A stretch of DNA of 64,000 bases, taken from the NCBI GenBank assembly GCA_022843925.1, contig JALHMS010000015.1, positions 43,205 to 107,204 of the forward strand. Reading direction: 5' to 3'. Below the pieces are notes generated by a model. That model did no database searches, had not been told where the DNA came from, and was given only the letters and a program-made list of their open reading frames with translations. Positions 18,463 to 27,263 of the stretch are shown here, in pieces (position 1 is the stretch's first letter; each line of letters begins with the position of its first letter). A program made the position numbers and the translations under genes. The stretch comes from Burkholderiales bacterium. Its GTDB lineage: Bacteria > Pseudomonadota > Gammaproteobacteria > Burkholderiales > Ga0077523.

Positions 18463-19989
18463 TCAGGCCGTCGCCGTTGCGGCGGCCGGCGCGATCGACA
18501 TTGCCGCCACGGCCGCGGCGAGCTTCGACCCCTGTTCGTCGGCGAGCGCTGCATCGCGCAGCCGACGGAGCGTTGCCGCCGCGTCGGGATGACCGTTCAG
18601 TCTCGGCACCTGCGCGATCACCGTGTTGTAGTTCGCCAGGCCCCGCGCGTGGGTGTCGCCGTACCCCTTCACGAGCCGCTGGCACTCGGCGATCGCGATG
18701 GCGAGCTCCGCATCGGATGCCGCCGTCCCGCCCACCAGGGCGAGCCACGCGTCGATGCGCGAATGTTCCTCGACGAATCGCAGCGTGGAGCGCCGGATGC
18801 GCCGGAGGCTCGCCACCGCGTAGAGCATCAGGAAGCCGCGGACCGAACTCGTCCGGACGATCCGACCCTTCGATGCGACGCGCTCGACGCCGCGTCGTGC
18901 CCATCCGGTTGCGAGCAGCCAGCGGCCGAGCCCGGCGGGCAGGGTGTCGGCGATCTCCTGCACGCGCGGATGCAGATACTCGTGGATGTCGAGCAGCTGA
19001 TCCTTCGCGAGGCGCACTTCGCCACGGACGCGGTCGAAACGCGTCGCGCGGGTCTTCAGGTCGGCGACGCGGATGGTGTCCTCGTACGACATCCAGAGCG
19101 CCAGGTACCGTGCCACGGTCTCGACGAGACGGTCGGTGCATCCGCGCGCGACGCGCAGCGTCTCGAGCCGCTGCACGTAGGCCTCGGCGTAGGCGACGTC
19201 CTGATAGTCGGCGAGCCGCAGCAGACCGTGGAGGATGATCGGCACCGTGCCCGTGGGAAAGGTGGCGCGCACGCGGGCCGCGAGCGGCGCGAGGCGCGGG
19301 CCGACCGGGGGTTCCGCCATCGCAGGTGCAGCTGGTTTCGGTGGCAGCGGTGAGATGACCAGGCCCTCGCCGGCGGCAAAGGCTTTCAGGCTCGGTTCGA
19401 CGCCCACGCCTGCGCGGCGGATGGCGTCCTCGAACTGCGGCCGGGTGAAGGGCAGGCATCCCGCGCCCGCGATGGCGCCGAAGAGCGACGCGCCGATCAC
19501 GCTGCCGACGGATTCCGCCGCAAGCGCGAAGTCGCCAAAGCACGCACGTTTCGCGGCGGCACGGCCGGCGGCGACGAGTGCATCCGCATCGACGCGGCCG
19601 TCGCCCATCGCGGTCTTCTCGGTCATCGAGTACACGCGATGGGTCGACGCGATCAGCGTCGTACGCTCTGCCGTGACCAGGCCGCGCTGGAGCGCGCGAC
19701 CGGCCTCCATGAGTTCCGAGGCGATGACCACGTCCACCTCGCCGGGGAACGGCATGAGCGCGAGGACGGGTCTCGGGGCGTCGGGCGCGCCGCCGGGGAA
19801 CAGTTCGACGTAGTAGATCGTGGCGCCCGTGCGCTGCGCGACGCCGGGCACGGACGTGGTCTGTGCGATCCAGCCGGCGTGTTCGGCGAGGTCCACGAGC
19901 CAGTCGGCGAGCACCCCGCCACCTTCCCCACCCATGGCGAGGATGGCGATGTTGATGGTGCGTGGCGCCTCCGCCGGCGAACCGCTCAC
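18463..19989 (-). CDS. iorB: Indolepyruvate oxidoreductase subunit beta family protein (long form, C-terminal extension)
   Basis: GTG start; SGSPAEAPRTINIAILAMGGEGGGVLADWLVDLAEHAGW...VPGVAQRTGATIYYVE; 508 aa. Confidence 0.82.
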   Translation of the reverse strand: MSGSPAEAPRTINIAILAMGGEGGGVLADWLVDLAEHAGWIAQTTSVPGVAQRTGATIYYVELFPGGAPDAPRPVLALMPFPGEVDVVIASELMEAGRALQRGLVTAERTTLIASTHRVYSMTEKTAMGDGRVDADALVAAGRAAAKRACFGDFALAAESVGSVIGASLFGAIAGAGCLPFTRPQFEDAIRRAGVGVEPSLKAFAAGEGLVISPLPPKPAAPAMAEPPVGPRLAPLAARVRATFPTGTVPIILHGLLRLADYQDVAYAEAYVQRLETLRVARGCTDRLVETVARYLALWMSYEDTIRVADLKTRATRFDRVRGEVRLAKDQLLDIHEYLHPRVQEIADTLPAGLGRWLLATGWARRGVERVASKGRIVRTSSVRGFLMLYAVASLRRIRRSTLRFVEEHSRIDAWLALVGGTAASDAELAIAIAECQRLVKGYGDTHARGLANYNTVIAQVPRLNGHPDAAATLRRLRDAALADEQGSKLAAAVAAMSIAPAAATATA

Positions 19990-22133
19990 GGGCCGATCCC
20001 CGCGAGGCGGCGCTCGATCCGCCGTTGGAAGAATCCGATGACCCGGGCGCGCACGCCTGCGACGAAGCGGTCCCATCTGGTGGGGTTGTGGATCAGCGCG
20101 GCGCGGTAGAACGACGGACACAGCACGGCGGCGTGCGAGACCTCGCCGCACAGGCCGCAGCCCACGCAACTGTCGATGACGGCCGCCACCGGGTCGGTGC
20201 GCAGCGGATCGGGGTTGTCGCGGATGGTGAGCGACGGGCAACCCGAGAGGCGGATGCACGAGTGGTCGCCCGTGCAGGTGTCGGGGTCCACGCCGAAGCG
20301 CTCGCGCACCGCGCGCTGCCCGCTCTTCACGAGCTGGCGGAACGCGGGCTTCTCGCGGCGCTGACGGTTCAGCATGCATTCGCTCTGCGCGATCACCACC
20401 TTCGGACCCTTCACCGGCGTCGTGAGCGCCTCGCGGAGCGTGTCGCGCATCTCGGCGACGCTGTACGTGTGCGTGACCGTCCGCACCCACTCGACCCCCA
20501 CCCCGCGCACCGCCTTCTCGATGGAGTTGCGCGTGGCGCGGATCGGGTTGTCGGCGCGCGACGAGAGGATGTCCTGGCCGCCCGTCGCGGCGGAGTAGCT
20601 GTTGTCGACGATGACCAGCACGTTGTCGGTCTTGTTGAAGACTGCGTTGCCGACGCCGCTCGTCAAGCCGTTGTGCCAGAAGCCGCCGTCCCCCATGAAG
20701 CTCAGCGTGCGCTTGCGCGTCTCCGTCGTGTTGAGCGCCGCGGCGCCGGCCCAGCCGAGTCCGTAGCCCATGGTCGTGGCGCCGAGCTCGAACGGCGGCA
20801 GGATCGAGAAGAGATGGCAGCCGATGTCGCAGCTCACGTGGTGCGGTCCGAGTTCCCGCTCGACCAGTTTCATCGCGGTGAAGATGGGGCGCTCCGGGCA
20901 GCCGGTGCAGAACGACGGCGGGCGCGGGTGGACCTCCTTCGCCGCCGGCACGGGGGCCGTCGCGGGCTTCGCCGCGCGGGGCAGGGGGCGGCCTTCGAGC
21001 AGGGACGGTGCGACCTGCTCGATGAACTTCGTGATCCCCTGGAGCATCACGCCGCCGGTGTACTCGCCGGCCATCGGCAGGCAGTCCTTGCCGTGCACAC
21101 GGGTCTGCACGTCCGCACGGCGAAGGGTCGTGTTGACCTGCTGCTCGATGAAGTCGGGCTGGCCTTCCTCCACCATCAGCACCGCGCGCTTGCCGGCGCA
21201 GAAGCGGGTCAGTTCCTCGTCGACGATCGGATACGTGACGTTCATCACGTACAACGGCACGCGCGAATGACCCCAGGCGTCGGCGAGACCCAGCAGTTCG
21301 AGTGCGCGGATCACGTTGTTGTACATGCCGCCCTGCAGGACGATGCCGAAGTCCTGGGCGCCTTCCGCGAAGAACTCGTTCAGACCGTGGTCGCGGATGT
21401 ATTGCACCGCGGCGGGCCAGCGCTGCGTGATCTTCTCCTGCTCGTGCAGATAGCTCGCGGGCGGCAGCACGATGCGGCTGGTGTCGCGCAGTGGCCGCTC
21501 GATGGCGTCCTTCAGCGTGTAGGCAGGGCGCACGTTGTCCTTCGCGACGAAGCTGCCGTGCACGTGGCACGCGCGGATGCGCAGTTCCAGCATCACGGGC
21601 GTCCGGCTCGCTTCCGACAGCGCGAAGCCGTGCTGCACGGCCGCCACGATGCACGGCAGATTCGGTCGCGGATCGAGCAGCCACACCTGAGACTTCATCG
21701 CGAAGGCGTGGGACCGCTCCTGCATGATCGACGACCCCTCGCCGTAGTCCTCGCCCACGATGATGAGTGCGCCGCCGGTCACGCCGCCCGAGGCGAGATT
21801 CGCGAGTGCGTCGGAGGCGACATTGGTCCCGACCGTGGACTTGAAGGTGACGGCGCCGCGAAGCGGCGTGTGGACCGAGGCGGCGAGTGTCGCGGTGGCG
21901 GTGGCCTCGGACGCGCTGTGCTCGAAGTGCACGCCCAGCTCGGCGAGGATGTCGTTGGCGTCGGCCAGGACGTCCATGAGATGCGAGATCGGTGCGCCCT
22001 GATAGCCGGCGACGTAGCTCACCCCGGATTCGAGCAGCGCCTTGGTGACGGCGAGGATGCCTTCACCCCGGAATTCCTCGCCGGCGCCGAGGCGGAGTTT
22101 CTGGACTTCGGTCTTGAAGGAGCGTTCAGCCAT
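19986..22133 (-). CDS. iorA: Indolepyruvate oxidoreductase subunit alpha (TPP-dependent, Fe-S)
   Basis: 715 aa; GYQGAPISHLMD, TPP-binding region FMGDGGFWHNGLTSGVGNAVFNKTDNVLVIVDN, C-terminal Cys cluster CVGCGLC. Confidence 0.87.
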   Translation of the reverse strand: MAERSFKTEVQKLRLGAGEEFRGEGILAVTKALLESGVSYVAGYQGAPISHLMDVLADANDILAELGVHFEHSASEATATATLAASVHTPLRGAVTFKSTVGTNVASDALANLASGGVTGGALIIVGEDYGEGSSIMQERSHAFAMKSQVWLLDPRPNLPCIVAAVQHGFALSEASRTPVMLELRIRACHVHGSFVAKDNVRPAYTLKDAIERPLRDTSRIVLPPASYLHEQEKITQRWPAAVQYIRDHGLNEFFAEGAQDFGIVLQGGMYNNVIRALELLGLADAWGHSRVPLYVMNVTYPIVDEELTRFCAGKRAVLMVEEGQPDFIEQQVNTTLRRADVQTRVHGKDCLPMAGEYTGGVMLQGITKFIEQVAPSLLEGRPLPRAAKPATAPVPAAKEVHPRPPSFCTGCPERPIFTAMKLVERELGPHHVSCDIGCHLFSILPPFELGATTMGYGLGWAGAAALNTTETRKRTLSFMGDGGFWHNGLTSGVGNAVFNKTDNVLVIVDNSYSAATGGQDILSSRADNPIRATRNSIEKAVRGVGVEWVRTVTHTYSVAEMRDTLREALTTPVKGPKVVIAQSECMLNRQRREKPAFRQLVKSGQRAVRERFGVDPDTCTGDHSCIRLSGCPSLTIRDNPDPLRTDPVAAVIDSCVGCGLCGEVSHAAVLCPSFYRAALIHNPTRWDRFVAGVRARVIGFFQRRIERRLAGIGP

Positions 22134-22315
22134 GCGGTTCCCGGTGCGGCCGCTTGCCGTGAGGACGGCCTGCGGTGGTGGTGTTCAGCGGTCGAAGTAT
22201 AGGCGGGGGGGCACTTCGCAGGCGCGGGCCATGGCCGGCTCTCGGGCCATTCAGTCCGCGGTGGCTTGGTTGCGTGGCGTACGAACAAGGGGAGGACCCG
22301 TTGTATCTCCCGTCT

Positions 22316-22400
22316 TTGCCATGCCCGCGAAAGCGTCGGTTCCGGGTGAGGCGTTTCCCTGCATTGACCGCTTTCGGGGCCATGGGCCCCTCCTACCGGA
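22316..22400 (+). repeat. Family A REPIN-like element (5' truncated)
   Basis: TTTGCCATGCCCGCGAAAGCGTCGG...CGGGGCCATGGGCCCCTCCTAC. Confidence 0.8.
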
Positions 22401-22435
22401 ACCGTCGCCTCGGTTGCCCCCGTGGATGTTGCACC

Positions 22436-22570
22436 CTGTAGGAGCGGGCCATGCCCTTGTAGGAGCGGGCCATGCCCGCGAAAGCGTTCGTTCCGGTTGA
22501 TACGTTCCCTCGCATTGACCGCGTTCGGGGCCACGCGCCCCTCCTACAAGGCCATGGGTCCCTCCTGCAA
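22436..22570 (+). repeat. Nested family A element
   Basis: TGTAGGAGCGGGCCATGCCC directly followed by TTGTAGGAGCGGGCCATGCCCGCGAAAGCG ... CTCCTACAA followed by GGCCATGGGTCCCTCCTGC. Confidence 0.85.
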
Positions 22571-22576
22571 CTTCGG

Positions 22577-22987
22577 CTATCCCGCCAGCACGGCCGCCGC
22601 CATCGCGTCCGTGATCGTCTGGTCTTCGGCCGAGGTCAGGCCGCTCACGCCGATGGCGCCTAGCAGTTTGCCGTCCGAGTTCTTGATGGGCGAACCGCCG
22701 GGCATCGCCGTCAGGTCCGGGTCGCAGAAGTAGCTCACCTCGATCTGTTCGCGGTGGATCCGCGCGAGCAGCGCTTCCGTCGTCACGCCGAGACGGGCGC
22801 TCGTGTAGGCCTTCCCCTGCGAGATGCGGATGCTGCGGACCGGCGCGCCGGCCATTCGTGCGAAGGCGAGGAGGAAGCCCTTGTCGTCGCACACCGCGAC
22901 GCAGATGGGGCGGCCATAGTCCTTCGTGGCCTTGGCCATGGCGTTCTGCGCGAGGGTCTGGGCGTGTTCGAGCGTGAGGTCCTGCAT
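22577..22987 (-). CDS. GlcG/HbpS-family heme-binding protein
   Basis: 136 aa; DDKGFLLAFARMAGAPVRSIRISQGKAYTSARLGV...GGSPIKNSDGKLLGAIGVSGLTSAEDQ. Confidence 0.87.
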   Translation of the reverse strand: MQDLTLEHAQTLAQNAMAKATKDYGRPICVAVCDDKGFLLAFARMAGAPVRSIRISQGKAYTSARLGVTTEALLARIHREQIEVSYFCDPDLTAMPGGSPIKNSDGKLLGAIGVSGLTSAEDQTITDAMAAAVLAG

Positions 22988-23187
22988 GCGGCGACTCCTG
23001 GTGTGTGGGATGGCGGCGGATGGTGCCTTGGTGCCGCGATCGAGGAAAGCCCCGCACGCGCGACGCCGAGCGACAGCCGGCGCGGGGGATGTTGCGATAA
23101 AGTCGGCGACTGACCTGCCCGTCGGGCGACCCCTTCGTCGGTTCTGTCGCCGCAGCCAGGGCCGCTCCCACCATCATCGAGACCGCC

Positions 23188-24276
23188 ATGAACAAGACGC
23201 ATCGCATCGCCACCATCCCCGGGGACGGTATCGGCAAGGAAGTCATCCCCGCGGGTCGGCAGGTGCTGGAGGCCATGGCTGCCGCAGACCCGTCGCTCGC
23301 ATTCGAGTTCGAGGATTTCCCCTGGGGTGGCGACTACTACCGCGCCCACGGCCGGATGATGCCGGCGGACGGCCTCGACCGGTTGCGCGACAAGGACGCC
23401 ATCCTGTTCGGTTCCGCCGGCGACCCGCACATCCCCGACCACGTGACGCTGTGGGGCCTGCGCCTCGCCATCTGCCAGGGCTTCGACCAGTACGCGAACG
23501 TGCGTCCGACCCGCATCCTGCCGGGCATCGACGGCCCGCTGAAGCGCTGCACGCCCGAGCAGCTCGACTGGGTGATCGTCCGCGAGAACACCGAGGGCGA
23601 GTACTCCGGCGCGGGCGGCCGGGTGCACCAGGGCCATCCGATCGAAGCCGCGACGGACGTCACGATCATGACCCGCGCGGGCGTCGAGCGGATCCTCCGC
23701 TACGCCTTCCGCCTCGCGCAGTCCCGGCCGCGGAAGCTGCTCACGGTGGTGAGCAAGTCGAACGCGCAGCGCCACGCGATGGTGATGTGGGACGAGATCA
23801 CGATCCAGATCGCGGCCGAGTTTCCCGACGTGAAATGGGACAAGGAACTCGTCGACGCCGCGACCGCGCGCATGGTGAACCGGCCGGCGACGCTCGATAC
23901 GATCGTCGCGACGAACCTCCACGCGGACATCCTGAGCGATCTCGCCGCGGCGCTCGCCGGGAGCCTCGGTATCGCGCCGACCGGCAACATCGACCCCGAG
24001 CGACGGTATCCTTCGATGTTCGAGCCCATCCACGGCTCCGCCTTCGACATCATGGGCAAGGGGCTCGCGAATCCGGTGGGGACGTTCTGGTCCGCCGTGA
24101 TGATGCTGGAGCATCTTGGAGAGAATGCAGCCGCACGACGGCTGATGCGTGCGATCGAGCAGGTGACGGCCCGGCCGGCCCTGCACACGCGCGATCTGGG
24201 CGGGAGCGCCACGACAGCCGAGGTCACCGCCGCGGTCTGCCGGGCCGTGACCGCCGATGCGGGGATCCCCGCTTGA
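23188..24276 (+). CDS. Tartrate/isopropylmalate dehydrogenase-family protein
   Basis: 362 aa; IPGDGIGKEVIPAG, ENTEGEYSG, NLHADILSDLAAALAGSLGIAPTGNI, EPIHGSAFDI. Confidence 0.9.
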   Translation: MNKTHRIATIPGDGIGKEVIPAGRQVLEAMAAADPSLAFEFEDFPWGGDYYRAHGRMMPADGLDRLRDKDAILFGSAGDPHIPDHVTLWGLRLAICQGFDQYANVRPTRILPGIDGPLKRCTPEQLDWVIVRENTEGEYSGAGGRVHQGHPIEAATDVTIMTRAGVERILRYAFRLAQSRPRKLLTVVSKSNAQRHAMVMWDEITIQIAAEFPDVKWDKELVDAATARMVNRPATLDTIVATNLHADILSDLAAALAGSLGIAPTGNIDPERRYPSMFEPIHGSAFDIMGKGLANPVGTFWSAVMMLEHLGENAAARRLMRAIEQVTARPALHTRDLGGSATTAEVTAAVCRAVTADAGIPA

Positions 24277-24307
24277 CGCAGTCAGTTTCACGAGGAGAAA
24301 ACAAGAA

Positions 24308-25132
24308 ATGAGTTCGACACCACGCCGCCGGTTCCTTCGCCAGGCGGGCACCCTTGCCGTGGCAGGTGCGGCAGCAGTCACCGGAGTGCTCGGGAGTCCC
24401 CGGGCGTATGCACAGACAGGGAAACCCATGGAAAACGTGAAGGCGCTGTTCTTCGATGTATTCGGCACGCTGGTCGACTGGCGTACGGGTGTTGCGCGCG
24501 AGTCGAAGGCCATCCTCGAACCGCTCGGCTACAAGCTCGACTGGATCGCGTTCGCCGATGCCTGGCGCGCCGAGTACCAGCCCGGCATGGAAGAGATCCG
24601 CGCCGGTCGCCAGCCGTTCTCCCGCCTCGACGTCGTCCATCGCGGCATGCTCGAGCGCATCCGTCCGCGCTTCGGCCTCGAGAAGGTGTCCGAGCCCGTG
24701 TTGGCCGAACTGAACCTCGCGTGGCACAAGCTCGACGCCTGGCCCGACGTCCCCGCGGCCATGAAGCGTCTGCGCACCCGGTATCTGCTCGCCCCCGTCT
24801 CGAACGGCAACATCGCGCTGATGGCGGATCTCGCCCGCCGCAACGGCTTCCACTGGGATGCCATCCTCGGCGCCGAGATCGCGCGCGACTACAAGCCGAA
24901 GCTGCGCGTCTACCAGATCGCGGCGGAATCGCTGAACCTCGAGCACGGCCAGACGATGATGTGCGCGGCGCACAGTGGCGACCTCGAAGCTGCGGCCACC
25001 GCCGGACTGCGGACGGGGTTCATCGCGCAGGTCGACGAGTTCGGCAAGGGCACCGGTGAAGCCGTGGCGAACGTGCCGGTCGATGTCACCGCGAGCAACT
25101 TCACCGAGTTCGCGACGAAGATGGGGACCTGA
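24308..25132 (+). CDS. Haloacid dehalogenase type II-like protein with twin-arginine signal
   Basis: MSSTPRRRFLRQAGTLAVAGAAAVTGVLGSPRAYAQ then HAD motif FFDVFGTLVDWR, APVSNGN, KPKLRVYQ. Confidence 0.87.
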   Translation: MSSTPRRRFLRQAGTLAVAGAAAVTGVLGSPRAYAQTGKPMENVKALFFDVFGTLVDWRTGVARESKAILEPLGYKLDWIAFADAWRAEYQPGMEEIRAGRQPFSRLDVVHRGMLERIRPRFGLEKVSEPVLAELNLAWHKLDAWPDVPAAMKRLRTRYLLAPVSNGNIALMADLARRNGFHWDAILGAEIARDYKPKLRVYQIAAESLNLEHGQTMMCAAHSGDLEAAATAGLRTGFIAQVDEFGKGTGEAVANVPVDVTASNFTEFATKMGT

Positions 25133-25210
25133 GCGGCGTTGGCCTGACCTTGCAATACCTCCGATCGCGCCCTGCGGTCGGAGGTCACTCCGCCGGTTTC
25201 GTCGCCGTAC

Positions 25211-26233
25211 TCAAATGCGGCTGGCGGCGAGTTCCTTCGAGACGGCCCGGGCACGCAGCTGCCCGCATCCGCCGTCCACGTCCTGCCCCGCCGACTGCCG
25301 AAGCTTCGTCAGGATGCCGTGCCGGTGCAGGTGCAGTGCCATCGCCTCGGCGTGTTCACCGCTCGGCCGCCGGAATGCAAGCCCCTCCCCGGCGTTGAAC
25401 GGGATGAAGTTCATCACCGCGTACTTTCCCGATAGCAGCGACACGATCCCCGCGAGTTCCTCGTCGGTGTCGTTGATGCCTTCGAGCAGAGTCCACTGGT
25501 ACTGGATCGGGTAGCCGGTCGCGCGCGCGTATCTTTCGCCCGCCTCGACGAGGTCGGCGGGATCGATCCGTGGCGCCCTGGGCAGGAGAGTGGTGCGCAG
25601 ATCGGCACGCGTGGTGTGCAGCGAGAGCGCCAGCGCCGGTTTCACCGGGCCCCGCGGCAACCGCTCGAAGACGCGCGGATCGCCTACGGTGGAGAACACC
25701 AGATTCTTGTGGCCGATGTCGCCGACCGTACCGAGCAGCTCGATGGCGTCCATCACGTTGTCGAGGTTGTGCGCGGGTTCGCCCATGCCCATGAAGACGA
25801 CCTTGCGCACGGTCCGATGCCGCCGCGCCAGCACCACCTGAGCGACGATCTCCGCGCTGCCGACGTGCCGGCGAAGGCCCTCACGACCGGTCATGCAGAA
25901 CACGCATCCGACGGCGCATCCGACCTGCGACGACACGCAGACGCCGTCGCGCGGGAGCAGCACGCTCTCGACGGTCTGCCCGTCGCCCAGTTGCACCAGG
26001 AGGCGCGCAGAGCCGTCGGCGCTGGGGTGCTCGGATTGCTTCCGCGCGATATCGGCCATTTCTGCCTCGATGGCCGGCAGCGCGGCACGCACCGCCGCGG
26101 GAAAGAACTGCGCGGGGTCACCGCGACAGGTGTCCAGCGGCCACGCGCGCGTCCAGGCCTTGAGGACAGCCTGCTCGTGCAGGGGCTTGGCGCCCAGTGC
26201 GCGCAGGCGCTGGCGGATGTCGTCGATCTGCAT
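25211..26233 (-). CDS. RlmN-family radical SAM RNA methyltransferase
   Basis: 340 aa; SSQVGCAVGCVFCMTG radical-SAM CxxxCxxC, VFMGMGEPAHN; ends in Arg/Ala-rich tail. Confidence 0.87.
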   Translation of the reverse strand: MQIDDIRQRLRALGAKPLHEQAVLKAWTRAWPLDTCRGDPAQFFPAAVRAALPAIEAEMADIARKQSEHPSADGSARLLVQLGDGQTVESVLLPRDGVCVSSQVGCAVGCVFCMTGREGLRRHVGSAEIVAQVVLARRHRTVRKVVFMGMGEPAHNLDNVMDAIELLGTVGDIGHKNLVFSTVGDPRVFERLPRGPVKPALALSLHTTRADLRTTLLPRAPRIDPADLVEAGERYARATGYPIQYQWTLLEGINDTDEELAGIVSLLSGKYAVMNFIPFNAGEGLAFRRPSGEHAEAMALHLHRHGILTKLRQSAGQDVDGGCGQLRARAVSKELAASRI

Positions 26234-26311
26234 GGGGCGGGATGGTGCCTCGAAGCGGGGGCGGTGGCGAGGGTTGATGCAGCACCCGCCATGGCGATGG
26301 GCCAAGCATTT

Positions 26312-26404
26312 TTGTAGGAGCGGGCCATGCCCGCGAAAGCGATGGTTCCGGGTGAAGCGTTTCCTTGCATCGACCGCTTTCGCGGGCATGGCCCGCTCCT
26401 ACAA
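26312..26404 (+). repeat. Intact solo family A REPIN with perfect 30-bp inverted repeats
   Basis: TTGTAGGAGCGGGCCATGCCCGCGAAAGCG (26312-26341) is the exact reverse complement of CGCTTTCGCGGGCATGGCCCGCTCCTACAA (26375-26404). Confidence 0.97.
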
Positions 26405-26549
26405 GAGCATCGCCCGAAGCCACGAGGGGACGTGCAATGGGCCCGCCGCTTGTTTTTGCGGCCCACGGCCGACCCGCTCCGACGCAACGACGCCCATGGA
26501 TTCCCGGCGTACGATCGGGGCAACGTCACCTGTCCCCCGGCGCACCCCC

Positions 26550-27005
26550 ATGCTCAACTCCTCGACCCTCCTCACGGCGCTCCAGACCTTCCTCGATCAG
26601 CGGCGCGTCGACGTCGAGCGCCTGACGGCCGAACCGATGGTGATGGCGATGTTCGACTGGATGCGTTTCGCCAAGGTGGCGTCCGTCGAAGGGCCACCGG
26701 TGGCCGACGTGCTCGTCTACCGCTACGGCGGCTGGTCGGAGGGTTGCGCGACCGGCTTCAAGCTCAGCCTGCTCCGCCGCGTCTCGGAGCGCGATGCCGA
26801 GGGCCAGGTCACCGACTGGTACGCGGGCATCACCCTCATGTTCGAGCCCAGCCGGTATGCGGGCCTCGCGCCCTTCAGCACCGTCTCCACCGATTGGCCC
26901 TCGATCGAGGCGTTCCTGCACGCGATCGAGAGCTCGCCCGCCTACAAGGCGTCCGCCTCGACGATGCCCATGGGTGTCGTGATGGAGAGCGGTGGCCTTC
27001 GGTAG
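26550..27005 (+). CDS. Hypothetical protein
   Basis: 151-aa ORF MLNSSTLLTALQTFLDQRRVDVERLTAEPMVMAMFDW. Confidence 0.65.
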   Translation: MLNSSTLLTALQTFLDQRRVDVERLTAEPMVMAMFDWMRFAKVASVEGPPVADVLVYRYGGWSEGCATGFKLSLLRRVSERDAEGQVTDWYAGITLMFEPSRYAGLAPFSTVSTDWPSIEAFLHAIESSPAYKASASTMPMGVVMESGGLR

Positions 27006-27069
27006 CCGGTGCCGATCGATGCGATGAACGTCGCCCCGCGGGTGTACGCTCGGGCGGGTAATCCCGATC

Positions 27070-27239
27070 GCTAGGCGCCTGTCGGACTTGGGTGATCGAT
27101 AGCGAAACGGCGGGCGAGCGAGGACAGATTTTGACGATTTCGACGAACGTATCGGGAATACGTGAGGAGAAAGCGGCGGAATATGGACCGCTCTCCCACC
27201 GTTGCAGCCGAATCATCGCAAGTCCGACAGACGCCTAGC
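27070..27239. mobile_element. Putative MITE-like element or large stem-loop with about 27-bp imperfect terminal inverted repeats
   Basis: GCTAGGCGCCTGTCGGACTTGGGTGAT (27070-27096) inverted at ATCATCGCAAGTCCGACAGACGCCTAGC (27212-27239). Confidence 0.65.
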
Positions 27240-27263
27240 CACGCCCCCGCAGGAGGCAGTCGC

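Noticed and set aside
15601-19353. 1250-aa plus-strand ORF
   Set aside because: Shadow frame antisense to the Rieske and IorB genes and out of frame with the GDPD; composition-driven
27162-27263. Upstream in-frame extension of the HNH ORF (MRRKRRNMDRSPT...)
   Set aside because: The extension reads through the inverted-repeat arm; ATG 27264 has AGGAGG at proper spacing and starts the conserved protein
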